Part shown: positions 52,748-63,736 of the stretch, in pieces
How positions within the stretch are numbered: the first letter of the stretch is position 1
How the letters are laid out: every line of letters starts with the position of its first letter
Assembly (NCBI GenBank): GCA_963971535.1
Contig: OZ020590.1
Coordinates: forward strand, 152,314,034-152,378,033
Direction: 5' to 3'
Length of the DNA stretch: 64,000 bases
Source of the DNA: Notolepis coatsorum
Taxonomy: Eukaryota; Chordata; Actinopteri; Aulopiformes; Paralepididae
Notes under the pieces: model-generated
Told to the model about the DNA's origin: nothing
What the model saw: the letters and a program-made list of their open reading frames with translations, nothing else
The model's database searches: none
Made by a program: the position numbers and the translations under genes

Positions 52748-53721
52748 TTAAGCGAGTCGGGGAGCCTTGGCGACTCTATCAGCCTTGCCACGGGTCGGTT
52801 GTAGGTCCGCCCTTGGCCGAGCACTTCTGCCACTCTGACCTTTCCGTCGGCACCAGTGGTCACTTTGCTTACGCGGCCGGCCGGCCACGCAGCTCGGGGT
52901 AGTGACTGGTCTATGGTCATGACGACTGGACGGGATGAAGGGGGGCTTAGGAGGGAGCGGGCCTGAGACTGCTTTGATCTGTGCTTGGCTGTGCCTCCTC
53001 CTCCTCCTTCTGTTTCTCTTGTTTGCTCTGTACCCCATCTGAGGAGGGGCCGGTCCCGGCCGCCCCGTCAAGGAGTCGCTTGGGGTGCTGGGTCCGAGGT
53101 CAGCTACGTCTGGAGCGCAGCTGAGGGGGGTGGAGTTCCGAACTCCCTCTGGTACCCACGGTTCTCTCACGGGCCTCTCGCTTAATGTCAATAGCCTCTG
53201 CTGTACGGGGGAGAGGCCGGTGTCGCTCGCCTCTGTGTGTAGGCAGCGTGTAGACGTGGGTTGACTGTCAAGTCCGTAGAGGGGGCCCTGGAGCGTCCAT
53301 CCCAGTCGGGTCTGAACCGCGACTGGGCATCCTTTGGGTCCGACGTGGGCCGCCTCAATTGGGAGAATGAGGTCCGCGTGGTCCGAGCCGATGAGCAGGG
53401 TCGGTGTGGCGCCGTCGATAAGCGGTATAGGTAGTTGACGTAGGTGCACATACTTAGCCATCAGCTGTGGGATGGGGTAGGTGTACTGAGACAGGCCTAT
53501 GTCGTGGCTGGTGAAGACGTTAGTTATACTATACTGCTTCTCGGGCTGGTCCACCGCTGCTATCTTGAAGGAGACCCTTTCACCCTTTATGGTCTTCTGG
53601 TCCCTTCTGATGGTGCGTATGGTCATGGTATCTTTGACACCCCGCAGGCCCAACTGGGCTGCTGCGGAAGCGAGGAGGAGAGTCTTTTCAGACCCATCGT
53701 CCAGGACGGCGTAAGTCGTAG
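52748..53721 (-). pseudogene. BEL/Pao polyprotein relic: protease fused by deletion to integrase C-terminus
   Basis: From 53721 the minus strand encodes TYAVLDDGSEKTLLLASAAA (aspartic protease-like domain of Pao elements), DLILPIEAAHVGPKGCPVAV and QTRLGWTLQGPL. It then passes with little RT or integrase core to PFIPSSRHDH and, in another frame (52920-52748), WPAGRVSKVTTGADGKVRVA, the conserved integrase C-terminal domain of BEL/Pao. Most of pol is deleted. The codons upstream of TYAVLDD in the long frame come from LINE 3' UTR, not from the BEL element. Confidence 0.85.
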
Positions 53722-54397
53722 CACCCACTCCCCACACTTTATATTTATTGATGAAGGATTGCACTACAACTCGTACACCTTACTGTAAATTGTACCTAAA
53801 TTGTACCTCATCCCATTTCTGCTTGCACTATATAGTACTGTACATTAGTACACTGCATAGTATTGTATATTATATGGTAACTCAGTTACGTCTATTCTGC
53901 ATCGAACATTGTACATATGTCTATACTGAACACTGTGACCTCATTTTCTACTTCTAAATTACATGCTATACTATGTTATTTGATACTATCTTGTCTAGCA
54001 CAGTCTCTGGAGCGTAACAGTAAGAAGCATTTTGTATGAAAGTATTCTGTACTTCTGTATGACAACTATTAAAGAAACTTGAACTTGAAACTTGCTTGCG
54101 CCACCTACAATATATATACTCAGAGTGATTTCTAAGGCGCCACCGAATTACTTGTCCGGAATCAATGCGCCTGCTTAGGGCATGTCTGAACTTGCCCGGA
54201 CACGTCTTTGAACTTGTCTGAGGGGCGCGTCTGCTGGCGCCTCTAATGTCAAGGGCGGTGCCCAATGAGGCGAGCGAATAATACTATGATGCAAACGGAA
54301 GCTTAAAGGTATATAGCTTATATATATAAACAATATACAAGTTTATACAAAATAATAAACGTAGATTCTCAGTGTTAATCTGGCCCTTCAGAAGTCC

Positions 54398-55650
54398 TAG
54401 TCCTAGCAGTGTTTATTATTAAGAGTGAAATAGTCATAACCGTTCTCAAGTTCACCAGCTTTAGCCCTCCAGCATCTTCACCCATTCCCAGTATGAACAC
54501 GACGAGGGGACTGTAATGAAATGACATGTTTTCAGTTTGAGGACTGATAGATTAATATCTAATATCTTCTAAGCTCTTCTATCTAAGCTCCTCTGGTCAT
54601 CTCCCTCACGCTGCATGTGGCCAGTGGGTCGAGTGACGACGCCAGCCAGGAATAGAAATACATTGACCTGTGTGACCTAATGCCAGGCACAGGCCAGGTT
54701 TATACTATGAGGAGAAAACCAGATTCATCTTTAGACTACTACCATATACGACCAAGCCTGTCTGATCATCATTTTTAACCAGTGGCTCACTAAATTTGGA
54801 ACCCACATAGTATTTAAGCCATGATTGTGTCATCATTCTGGAGCCTCACAGGTCACAGCCACTGTGGTCTCCAGGACTGTTCCTCGTTCTCTGTGTTCCT
54901 GTGTCAATAAATACCATCGATTGACTTCACCTTCGTCTCCTGGCTCATCATATCAATCGAAAGAACTCAGTTTTATTACTAACAGGACATTGGTCGTGGA
55001 GTTACTTACCTCGCCTACACTAAGTGCAGTTCGCTTGATTGTCCAGCTGGTGGAGCCAGAGCTCCTTGTGTATCTGCAACGTGAGAGAACATAACAGAAA
55101 AACAGGGAGAGATTGGATCGTAAAGTCAACTTGATGTCACCCGCTGAGCGTTCGGTTGAGGTTATTCGTTTCCTTTGTCTATATGATTCAGATTCGTAGA
55201 AAATAATATGCAACTCTTCCTCTTTTAGGTGTTTTTGAGTTTAGATATTTAGCTCGTATCCTATTGGAGGGTGGCTGCCACGTGACACGGATGTGTTGGG
55301 AAGTACACTTGAATAGCGTTACATTGTTCTTAAATAATTCCTCCACGGTTACATTTGTATAAATGTAGACATATCCATATATCGGACGCTACACGCATGT
55401 TGCCTGAGAGTATTTATCTTACACGCTAAGAGATATTATGCATCGTCTCTGCATAAACCCACCATGATCGAGAGTGAGTTGTCTGGAAATGACGCCGCTC
55501 CGCCTGAGAGTTTTCCGGTAAGGTATGATCATCCGTGATTGAAGAGCATTTCCCCATTATCGACAATAATGCGGCAAATGATGATAACAACAATTTTTGG
55601 AGCAGTTGTCTGGTCACAACTGCATATCATGTTAAAAATCAAGTGTGAGT
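54398..55650 (-). repeat. Copy B continuation: R1 copy V with the same ERV-type LTR
   Basis: Resumes at CTAGTCCTAGCAG and matches 41366-42640. The LTR at 54545-54984 occupies the same site with the same GGAC duplication as in copy A but lacks an 18-bp stretch. The exon-like cassette is at 55010-55073. Confidence 0.88.
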
Positions 55651-55659
55651 TCTTGCGAC

Positions 55660-56088
55660 TCAGCAAGCATGTCTTTTTTTACCATCCATCCCTTGTGTCT
55701 TATATTGCAATGTACAGTTTTGTTTGTACAGTTGTACAGTGTCCCCCACCCAACTACCTCCAATGTACAGTACCCCCCTCCACCTAACAACCACCTCCAA
55801 TGTACATTTTCTACGTCAAATGTATATACTTTTTCTCTGGACTCTTTGTATCACAAACAGTACTGTATTTGCAAATCTGGTATGTCATAAATGTATAGAT
55901 GTAGCAGTACTGTCTATCTGTATGTCATATATGTTACGATGAATTGAAAATGGGGGACCCTGATGTAAAACAAGACGAAAGTCTTTCTCTGGTCTGCATC
56001 CCCTTAACAATTGTATGTATTGAGCTGTACTGTACTGTACCCATTCTGCAATCTGTTAATAAAGTTTTCAATCAATCAATCAATCAAA
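55660..56088 (+). mobile_element. Retroposon R2 (AATC tail), copy B
   Basis: Counterpart of 42655-43109, ending GTTAATAAAGTTTTC and about four AATC units. Confidence 0.8.
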
Positions 56089-56133
56089 CCTTCTGAGCCA
56101 CTGTCGCCCCACATAGTGCAAGTGACCACATGG

Positions 56134-56705
<572 letters not shown>

Positions 56706-56796
56706 TACACACACACACACACACAGAAGGGTATTAGCAGTGGTGTTTTAAAGAATAGCTGAAAAAGAACAAAACATCACATGTACCTTTCTGCAG

Positions 56797-56888
56797 CAGG
56801 GCCTCCACCACGTTATAGTGTCCGTTCTACGCAGCCAAAGCCAGGGGGGATCTTCCTCTTGATGTCGCACACGTTGGGGTCAGCGCGT
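56797..56888 (-). pseudogene. Ankyrin-repeat exon relic, possibly ASB-derived
   Basis: The minus strand reads ADPNVCDIKRKIP, then in a shifted frame LALAA-stop-NGHYNVVEALLQK, followed by a GTACATG donor-like site. The G-x-D-x-N...PL-x-LAA-x-x-GH-x-x-VVE-x-LL pattern is an ankyrin repeat. A C-run length change breaks the frame and a TAG replaces a codon. As other ASB relics lie nearby in the same orientation (45511-46008), it may come from the same gene. 56889-57235 beyond it holds no gene I can support; 57120-57180 resembles an inverted LINE end. Confidence 0.6.
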
Positions 56889-57239
56889 AGTTCCCGTCTA
56901 GCGTTAATGTAAAACAAAATGCACGTCCACTTCAGTCTAAGTTCTGTTCTGTCGTCGAGTGTTTTGATCAGATGCAGGGATGGAAAAGCCGGAGCTTCTT
57001 CAGAGACTATTAACGTCTCAGTCTCACCAGCAGTTGAGGCAAGCGGTTCAAGTATTTCTAACGGGTTTGAGCCAGACGTTTAAAAGCTCAACTCACTGTC
57101 TCTGGAGTAACATAGTTTTAAAGTAAGATATTCCTTTATTGACCATCTTGGGGGAATTCGGGCGTCATAGCAGCATGGGGGAGGTACAGGTACAGGTATG
57201 GCAGAGTAATAGTAGAAATACATAGATATAAGCAATACA

Positions 57240-57471
57240 GGCAGCTGGGTGGCGCAGCGGAGATTGCGCTCGTCACCAATGCAAGAGACTCCGGTCTCGA
57301 ATCCGGGTGTCGGCGTTGCCTCCGGCTTGGGCCGGCCGTCATACTAACTCATTGGCAGAGTTAGCGGGTGGAAGTCGATGGGTGGTAATCTGGAAGTTGT
57401 GGACAGCGACTCCTACGGGTCGGTTGGGGGACACCTGACCGGCAGAGACAGGAAATGGCAAGCGTAGTGTG
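57240..57471 (+). mobile_element. Teleost tRNA-SINE, 5' half (interrupted by Gypsy)
   Basis: GGCAGCTGGGTGGCGCAGCG (A box), CGGTCTCGAATCCGGGTGTC (B box), GCCTCCGGCTTGGGCC, then the body to GGCAAGCGTAGTGTG. The 3' half continues at 62150-62395 beyond the Gypsy element. Confidence 0.9.
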
Positions 57472-57943
57472 TGTCGTGTTACTTTGCACGGTAACAAATA
57501 CGTGAGTCCTCTGCTTTGGTTGTAAGTATGTTTATTAGCTGAGCCTCGCTACGTTACACGGGTGTGCATCCTAGGTTCCTCTCGAACTCCCCCTGACCCC
57601 CAGTACGGTGGCCTGTGCACTTCGCGTATAGCGCACACACATTAACATAACACCACATCTCCCTTTCTAGAATCAATGGGTAGACTGCCATTGATTCCCC
57701 AGACCTTAGAGGATTATTCTGCCTCTATATCTAAAAGGTCTGTTCATCTGAACTGATCTAAACAATTTCTTTAACACCATATAAACCATGGGTTATATTA
57801 AACATAGCAATTGCTTTCTTTCGAAATGTATATCTAACGAATAATATATATAAACATGAAACAATGTCTTATCTTAACATAAACCTCTATCATTCTATCG
57901 CATGAATGTCACTTTTCTTTACTCTCTCTCTCTCTACTGTCTC

Positions 57944-60667
57944 TTACAAGTCCAACCTAGTTGGTTTCACCACACATCTCCCAGACCTGGTTCTGGGAGT
58001 AGCTGGTGGTTCCAGGACCTCCTGCTCCGTAGGTTCTGCTGCACTCTGCTCCGGTGAGGGCTCCATGGGGACGAGATGGCGACGGTTTCGCCTTAATGTT
58101 CCATGGGGTCCATCTATGATGTACGAACGTGGAGTGGGGTGACTGCTGACCACAACTCCAGTTGCACTTTGATCTGTGACCCACACCTCCTTTCCTGGAG
58201 TGAGCCTGTCGAGACTTCGCGTACGATGACGCCGGTTGTAGCTTTGTGCATCTCTCATTCTCCTCTCCTCCTCCTTCTGAACCACTGCCTTACTGTCAGG
58301 AAGAGTAGGGACCAGTAGAGCAGGAAGCGTTGGCACCGTCGTGCGGAGTCTCCTCCCCATAAGGAGCTGGGCTGGACTGTATCCGTTATGCAACGGGGTG
58401 GCTCTGTATGCCAGCAGAGCACGGTATGGGTCGGCTGCCTTCTTCAGGAGGCCTTTTATTGTCTTGACAGCACGTTCTGCCTCCCCATTACTCTGGGGAT
58501 ATCTCGGGCTGCTTGTGACATGGCGAAACCCATATGATGTCGCAAACGCTGCAAAGGCCATTCCGGAGAATTGCGGCCCGTTATCCGTCACCAGTTCCTC
58601 CGGGATACCATGGCGTGCGAAGATTGACTTCAAGTGGTGGATGACGTCTGTTGATTTTGTGGGAGTCAGCAGAGCGATCTCCACGTACCTTGATGCATAA
58701 TCCACGACCAGCAGGTAAGTCTTGCTCTCCAGCATGAACAGGTCTGCTCCCAACTTCTGCCACGGTCGCCCCGGGTATTGAGATGGCATCAGGGGCTCCC
58801 TTTGGTTCTCTCTCTCTTTGCTGCATGTTCGGCAGTTGAGGACCAGCTCATTCAGCTGCTGGCTGAGCCCGGGCCACCATACAGACTGCCGTGCTCGCTC
58901 CCTGCACTTTACCACCCCCTGGTGGCCTTCATGCAGCCTGGCAAGCACGTCGTTTCTCATTGTTGAAGGGATTACAAGCCTGCTTCCCCTCAGCAACAGT
59001 CCATCCTCTACTGTGAGTGACGCCTGTTCCGCCCAGTACAGCCTGAGAGCCGGTTCACTGTTGTGTGCTGGCCATCCCTCTGCACACCGCTGCTTCACCT
59101 GTGCGCACACACTGTCCCCCTCCAACTGCTCTCTCAGCTCGTCCAGGTAGGCAGTGCTCGCTGGCAGGTTCTCTATTACCATGTCCACATAGATATTTGT
59201 ATTCTCAAATAACTCCTCCTCCTCTGGTGTCTCTCTCCTCTTCACAGGAGCACGTGAGAGCGTATCAGCAGTCCACAGGCTCTTCCCTGGCACATGGGCA
59301 ATGGAATAGGAATAGCACATCAGGCGCATCCGGAAGCGCAGAATCCGTGGAGGGAGATCATCCAACGCCTGAGACCCCAGGAGACTCAGGAGAGGCTTGT
59401 GGTCCGTCTCCAGCTGGAAGTGTCTGCCGATGAGAAAATTTCTAAACCTCTCACAAGCCCAGGTCAAGCCCAGGGCCTCCTTCTCAACCTGTGCGTATCT
59501 CTGCTCAGTCTGTGTGAGAGACCGCGACACATAGGCTACTGGTCTCCACACTCCATCCCATTTTTGGAGAAGCACACTCCCCAAGCCGTACGACGACGCG
59601 TCCGCCGAGACCTTGCACTCCCTGTGGTTATCGTACATGGCCAACACTGGTGGAGATATTAGTGCATCTTTTAAATCTTGAAAGGCTTTGGCCTGCTCGA
59701 TGCCCCACAGCCAGCAGTTCTTCTTTGACAGAAGGTCTCGCAGGGCCTTGTCTCTCTCCGCCAGCCGCGGGATAAACTTCCCCAGCTGGTTTACCATGCC
59801 GAGAAAGCTTCTCAGCTCACTGACATTTGTCGGCTCCTCCATCCTCCTCACGGCATCCGTCTTACTCGGGTCGGGGTTAATGCCACTGCTGGAGATCACA
59901 TGGCCTAGAAAGGTCACCTCTTCCTTTGACAGGTCACACTTGCCTGTGTTCAGGGTGATTCCTGCTTTCTCGATCCTCCCCAGCACGACATGCAGACGAG
60001 CGTCATGCTCCTCCTGTGATCGGCCCCACACCAGCACATCATCCATGTGGCAGACGACACCCTCCAGCCCCTCTGTGACCTCAGTCACCATTCTGTTTTG
60101 GAAGTGTTCTGGGGCGGAGGCGATGCCGAAAGGTAGGCGATTGAAGTGGTAACGACCAAACGGCGTGATGAAAGTTGTATACTTTGACGACTCCTCAGTC
60201 AGGGGTATTTGCCAAAATCCCATGTTCGCGTCTAACTTGCTGAATATCCTGGCTCCGGCCAGCATTCCCAGTGTTTCCTCGACTGTTGGCAGGGTGTATT
60301 TCTCCCGGCACACTGACTCATTGCGGTTTGTGAGATCGACACATATGCGTACCTCCTCTGTCTTCTTCTTAGGGACCACTACCATGCCAGCGCACCAGTC
60401 GGTTGGCTCTTCGATCCGGCTGATCACTCCGAGGCTTTCCATGCGGGACAGTTCTTGCTTGACTTTGTCCATCAGTGGCAATGGGATCCTTCTGGGCGTC
60501 TTCAGTGAGAATGGTTGAGCCCCCGGTTTCAGCCTGATTGCATACGGCTGTTTCATCTCCCCGAGACCACTGCATATCTTTGGGTAGGTCGTCTTGAGCG
60601 TCTCCATCGTTATACTGTCTAGACGTGCCACAAGCTCCATCTTGCTGATAGCAGGTCTCCCCAGCAA
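57944..60667 (-). CDS. Gypsy pol: reverse transcriptase, RNase H, integrase
   Basis: An open frame of 907 codons from the LLGRPAI motif. RT: LGVISRIEEPTDWCAGMVVV, FSKLDANMGFWQIPL, TPFGRYHFNRLPFGI, catalytic HMDDVLVW, TFLGHVIS. RNase H: CKVSADASSYGLGSVLLQ, RPVAYVSRSLTQTEQRYAQ, ETDHKPL. Integrase: HHCC zinc domain (HEGHQGVVKCRERARQ...CRTCSKE), DDE core (LGADLFMLESK, TDNGPQF, QSNGEAER), and a C-terminal GKEVWV-type domain. No chromodomain was recognised. All catalytic motifs are intact. It lies in the -1 frame relative to gag, overlapping it by 49 bases. Confidence 0.95.
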   Translation of the reverse strand: MLGRPAISKMELVARLDSITMETLKTTYPKICSGLGEMKQPYAIRLKPGAQPFSLKTPRRIPLPLMDKVKQELSRMESLGVISRIEEPTDWCAGMVVVPKKKTEEVRICVDLTNRNESVCREKYTLPTVEETLGMLAGARIFSKLDANMGFWQIPLTEESSKYTTFITPFGRYHFNRLPFGIASAPEHFQNRMVTEVTEGLEGVVCHMDDVLVWGRSQEEHDARLHVVLGRIEKAGITLNTGKCDLSKEEVTFLGHVISSSGINPDPSKTDAVRRMEEPTNVSELRSFLGMVNQLGKFIPRLAERDKALRDLLSKKNCWLWGIEQAKAFQDLKDALISPPVLAMYDNHRECKVSADASSYGLGSVLLQKWDGVWRPVAYVSRSLTQTEQRYAQVEKEALGLTWACERFRNFLIGRHFQLETDHKPLLSLLGSQALDDLPPRILRFRMRLMCYSYSIAHVPGKSLWTADTLSRAPVKRRETPEEEELFENTNIYVDMVIENLPASTAYLDELREQLEGDSVCAQVKQRCAEGWPAHNSEPALRLYWAEQASLTVEDGLLLRGSRLVIPSTMRNDVLARLHEGHQGVVKCRERARQSVWWPGLSQQLNELVLNCRTCSKERENQREPLMPSQYPGRPWQKLGADLFMLESKTYLLVVDYASRYVEIALLTPTKSTDVIHHLKSIFARHGIPEELVTDNGPQFSGMAFAAFATSYGFRHVTSSPRYPQSNGEAERAVKTIKGLLKKAADPYRALLAYRATPLHNGYSPAQLLMGRRLRTTVPTLPALLVPTLPDSKAVVQKEEERRMRDAQSYNRRHRTRSLDRLTPGKEVWVTDQSATGVVVSSHPTPRSYIIDGPHGTLRRNRRHLVPMEPSPEQSAAEPTEQEVLEPPATPRTRSGRCVVKPTRLDL

Positions 60668-61893
60668 CGCTGAGTGTAGGTGTCGAGCGACTTACACCTC
60701 TCTCCTCTCCTCAGCAACAGCTTGGCGACGCCCACAACATCTAGTGGACTCCTCCCAGGTCCCATCAGTGGTTTTGTTGCTTTCTGCAGGGTAGGTGGAT
60801 CCTTGTGTTTGTATATCTCTCTGAATACAGAGTGAGGCATCACAGTAACATCAGCGCCAGTGTCTATTTTGAATGGCACACATCTGCCATTGATGTCTAT
60901 GTCGACCATCCATGGCTCCCCATCAGTTGTGATGCTGCCCAAGAACATGTGCTCCTCCTCCCCATCACAGGAGCAGGAATAGTCTTCTTCAACCTCATGT
61001 ACATTTTTGGAAGATTTACACACACGTTTATAATGGCCCATCTTCCCACATGAATGGCACTTCACCTCGTTAGCAGGGCAATCGCGCTGTGGGTGGAGCT
61101 GAGAACTGCCACATTTATGACACTGGACACTTCTCCCCCTCGGGTACTGGGTACTGAGTGGTTTGGCTGTGTAGCTGTTAGCCTGTTGGGGGCTGTTCTT
61201 AGCATAGTTCTTGCTACTGCTCTTAAACACCCTGTCCACCGATTTAATGTCACTTGCCTCTGTCCTGGTATCCCCTCGCAGAGAGGATTGCTGTCGTTTC
61301 ACCTCCTCACTCTGCCTCGCCATGTTCAATGCCCTCTCCAAGGTTAAGTCTGGGTCCAGCTGCATGCGTTCTGACAGCCGCTTATCCATCAGACCGACGA
61401 CAAGCCTGTCACGTATAAGTTCATTATGCAACACACCGTATGTACAATGCTCCGCCAGCGCATACAGTGACGTCACAAAGGAATCGACTGTTTCACCTTC
61501 TCCCTGTTTGCGCATGTTAAACTTGGCTCGTTCATATATCACGTTCTTCTTGACCACGAAGAAACCTTGCAATCCATCCCGCACTCCTTGGTACGTACGT
61601 CGTAGATCAACAGCCAGATTCAGTCCACGTAAAATATCGTCCGCCTCATCGCCCATACAATATATTAGCGTGTTGACTTGATTCTCTTCAGAGCTAGCAT
61701 TTAGGTTACTTGCCAGGCGAAATCTTTCGAACCTGCGTATCCACTTGGCCCACTCTTGCGGCTTTGAGAAGTCGAAGGACTCAGGAGGCTGGATGCTAAA
61801 CGTAGCACTTGAAACCGCAGCCGCTACCGGAGCTACAGCGTTATTAGCGTTATCCACCATCTTTTTCTTTCTCCTTCTGCTTTTCTTCGTCAT
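60619..61893 (-). CDS. Gypsy gag with zinc knuckles and aspartic protease start
   Basis: This 424-codon frame starts 72 bases inside the 5' LTR. Order: basic N-terminus, gag core (FDFSKPQEWAKWIRRFERF, GETVDSFVTSLYALAEHC, LVVGLMDKRLSERM), two knuckles (CHKCG..., CHSCGKMGHYKRVC), then the protease (VPFKIDTGADVTVMP, near 60860). After the protease the reading shifts near 60690 and the last residues do not resemble the family. The pol frame has a stop just upstream of the same spot. No classical slippery heptamer is visible, so I read this as a one-base indel rather than programmed frameshifting. Confidence 0.92.
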   Translation of the reverse strand: MTKKSRRRKKKMVDNANNAVAPVAAAVSSATFSIQPPESFDFSKPQEWAKWIRRFERFRLASNLNASSEENQVNTLIYCMGDEADDILRGLNLAVDLRRTYQGVRDGLQGFFVVKKNVIYERAKFNMRKQGEGETVDSFVTSLYALAEHCTYGVLHNELIRDRLVVGLMDKRLSERMQLDPDLTLERALNMARQSEEVKRQQSSLRGDTRTEASDIKSVDRVFKSSSKNYAKNSPQQANSYTAKPLSTQYPRGRSVQCHKCGSSQLHPQRDCPANEVKCHSCGKMGHYKRVCKSSKNVHEVEEDYSCSCDGEEEHMFLGSITTDGEPWMVDIDINGRCVPFKIDTGADVTVMPHSVFREIYKHKDPPTLQKATKPLMGPGRSPLDVVGVAKLLLRRGERCKSLDTYTQRCWGDLLSARWSLWHV

Positions 61894-62154
61894 AAACGAG
61901 TCTCAAATGGCACTTTAATGTCCGACCGAACTCACACACAACTCTAGCAGGACTTCTGACACCATGTCGTGTTACTTTGCACGGTAACAAATACGTGAGT
62001 CCTCTGCTTTGGTTGTAAGTATGTTTATTAGCTGAGCCTCGCTACGTTACACGGGTGTGCATCCTAGGTTCCTCTCGAACTCCCCCTGACCCCCAGTACG
62101 GTGGCCTGTACCCTCGCGTATAGCGCACACACATTAACATAACACCACAGTGTG

Positions 62155-62395
62155 AGCCTCCCACACGTTACACCTCGCCACTGAGAGTCCCCGCTGGCAG
62201 GTGAAAAGATGTGACAGGCTGCCTCCTCGTGTACCGGAGGGGACACGTGATGCAGGGCTTCTATCCTCCCTACAGCCGACCAGTGGGAGGCATATGCGAG
62301 CAACGTTCAAGACAGGGGAGGGGAGAATTGGAAACACGAAATTGGGATGGGAGAAAAATTGAAAAATAAGGAGGAAAAAGTGGATACAAAAAAAA
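62155..62395 (+). mobile_element. Teleost tRNA-SINE, 3' half (after Gypsy)
   Basis: GCCTCCCACACGTTACACCT, GGCAGGTGAAAAGATGTGAC, GGAGGCATATGCGAGCAACG, then an A-rich end (GGGAGAAAAATTG...ATACAAAAAAAA). Continues the SINE begun at 57240. Confidence 0.9.
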
Positions 62396-62440
62396 TAAGA
62401 TATAAGCAATACAATTAGATCTGAAGTTGTAATCATGTAG

Positions 62441-63735
62441 TTAAAATATGGCCTTGCAAGTGCATTTGCAAATGATGGACTTGAGGAGGGAGGCCTGGTC
62501 CTCATGCAGGACAGACCAGATATTCACACCTTCAAATTAGCAACGGTTCAAAGTTTTATGAATTGCATTTCATTGTCAGTGTTTATTTTCTGTACATGAA
62601 TTAGCCAATAAATTAAACGAAAAGAAGTCAAGTGTTCCTTTATTAATCTCCTTGGGTAAATGAATAACAGTGTCCTAACAGTGTTTATTAAGAGTCATAG
62701 TCCTAACAGTGTTTATTATTAAGTGTGTAATAGTCATAACCGTTCTCAAGTTCACTAGCCGTTAGCCCCTCCAGCAACTGGCATGTCTTCACCCATTCCC
62801 AGTATGAACACGACGAGTCACGACGAGGGGACTGTAATGAAATGACATGTTTTCAGTTTGAGGACATTGGTCGTGGAGTTACTTACCTCGCCTACGCTAA
62901 GTGCAGTTAGCTTGATTGTCCAGCTGGTGGAGCCAGAGCTCCTTGTGTATCTGCAACGTGAGAGAACATAACAGAATGAATGAATGAATGAAAACTTTAT
63001 TTAACAGATTGCAGAATGGGTACAATACAGTACGGCTCAATACATACAATTGTTAAGGGGATGCAGACCTGAGAAAGACGTTTGTCTTGTCCCCCATTTT
63101 CAATTCATATAGACATTTATGACATACACAACATACATGACATTTATGGCATAGGGACATATAGGTATTTAGTACTGATACATTTGTGACATAGGCGGTA
63201 TTCAAATACACAGTACTGTTACCCCTTGATCCTGACAGAGTATATACATATGATGGGGAGGGGACTGTACATTAGGAGGGGGTGGGTGGGTGGGAGGGAA
63301 ATATACATACGGCGGGGAGGGAATATATACATGCAGGGAAAGATTGGATCGTAAAGTCAACTTGATGTCACCCGCTGATCGTTCGGTTGAGGTTACATTT
63401 ACATTTACCTTTGTCTATATTATTCAGATTCGTAGAAAATATATGCAACTCTTCCTCTTTTAGGTGTTTTTGAGTTTAGATATTTAACTCGTATCCTATT
63501 GGAGGGTGGCTGCCACGTGACGAGGATGTCACGTTGCATAAACCCACCACGACCGACAGTGAGTTGTCGGGACATGACGTCGCTCCGCCGGAGAGAACTC
63601 TTTATTATAATATGATTGATTGAAATTTTATTTTCACAATTTTTTGAGCAGTGAGATGGAATAGGAGCTATTCGTAGCTCCCTGGACTGTTTCTAACAAC
63701 TGCGCATCATGTCAAAAAACAAGTCTTTCCTTTCT
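62441..63735 (-). repeat. Local repeat R1, copy VI, with the orphan ORF and an R2 insertion
   Basis: Inverted counterpart of 24305-25286 plus 37161-37430. It includes the 90-bp GVNIWSVLHEDQ-type ORF (62441-62530), the exon-like cassette (62887-62950) and an R2 copy (62973-63335, ATTC-type tail) inserted just upstream of the cassette's pyrimidine tract. It carries neither Copia nor the ERV-type LTR. Confidence 0.85.
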
Positions 63736-63736
63736 T

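Larger units (their letters stand above)
48990..54093 (+). mobile_element. Rex/L2-type LINE interrupted by a BEL/Pao fragment
   Basis: The 5' part at 48990-51376 encodes endonuclease and most of the RT. The 3' UTR at 53722-54093 (CACTTTATATTTATTGATGA...AACTTGAACTTGAAACTTG) matches that of the LINE at 44617-45509. Between them lies BEL/Pao material (51377-53720). About 130 codons of RT C-terminus are missing, so the BEL event involved a deletion. GGCGCC-like sequence flanks both outer ends. Confidence 0.75.
48183..54397 (-). mobile_element. Solo LTR (BEL-like ends) split by a nested LINE/BEL composite
   Basis: 48183-48990 (starts TGTAGCTGAGGGG) and 54094-54397 (ends AATCTGGCCCTTC) look like the two parts of one LTR of about 1.1 kb. 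Their outer ends resemble those of the complete LTR at 51377-52627 but the interiors differ. The flanks AGTCAT and AGTCCT suggest a decayed target duplication, and copy A shows the uninterrupted CTTAAGAGTCCTAGTCC. Everything between 48990 and 54094 is a later insertion. Confidence 0.65.
57472..62149 (-). mobile_element. Near-complete Ty3/Gypsy retrotransposon
   Basis: LTRs of 186 bp (57472-57657) and 185 bp (61965-62149) differ only around GTGCACTTCGCG/GTACCCTCGCG. GTGTG flanks the element (57467-57471, 62150-62154) and is single in the SINE at 37709-37713. In element orientation the 5' LTR is followed directly by TGGTGTCAGAAGTC (61964-61951), complementary to the 3' end of tRNA-Leu. A purine tract AAAGGGAGA precedes the 3' LTR. 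Gag-protease and pol frames fill the 4.3-kb interior. High LTR identity means a recent insertion. Confidence 0.96.

Noticed and set aside
52748..53764. Intact 338-residue BEL protein
   Set aside because: The N-terminal codons derive from a LINE 3' UTR, and the C-terminal basic part is read in a frame other than that of the conserved integrase end.
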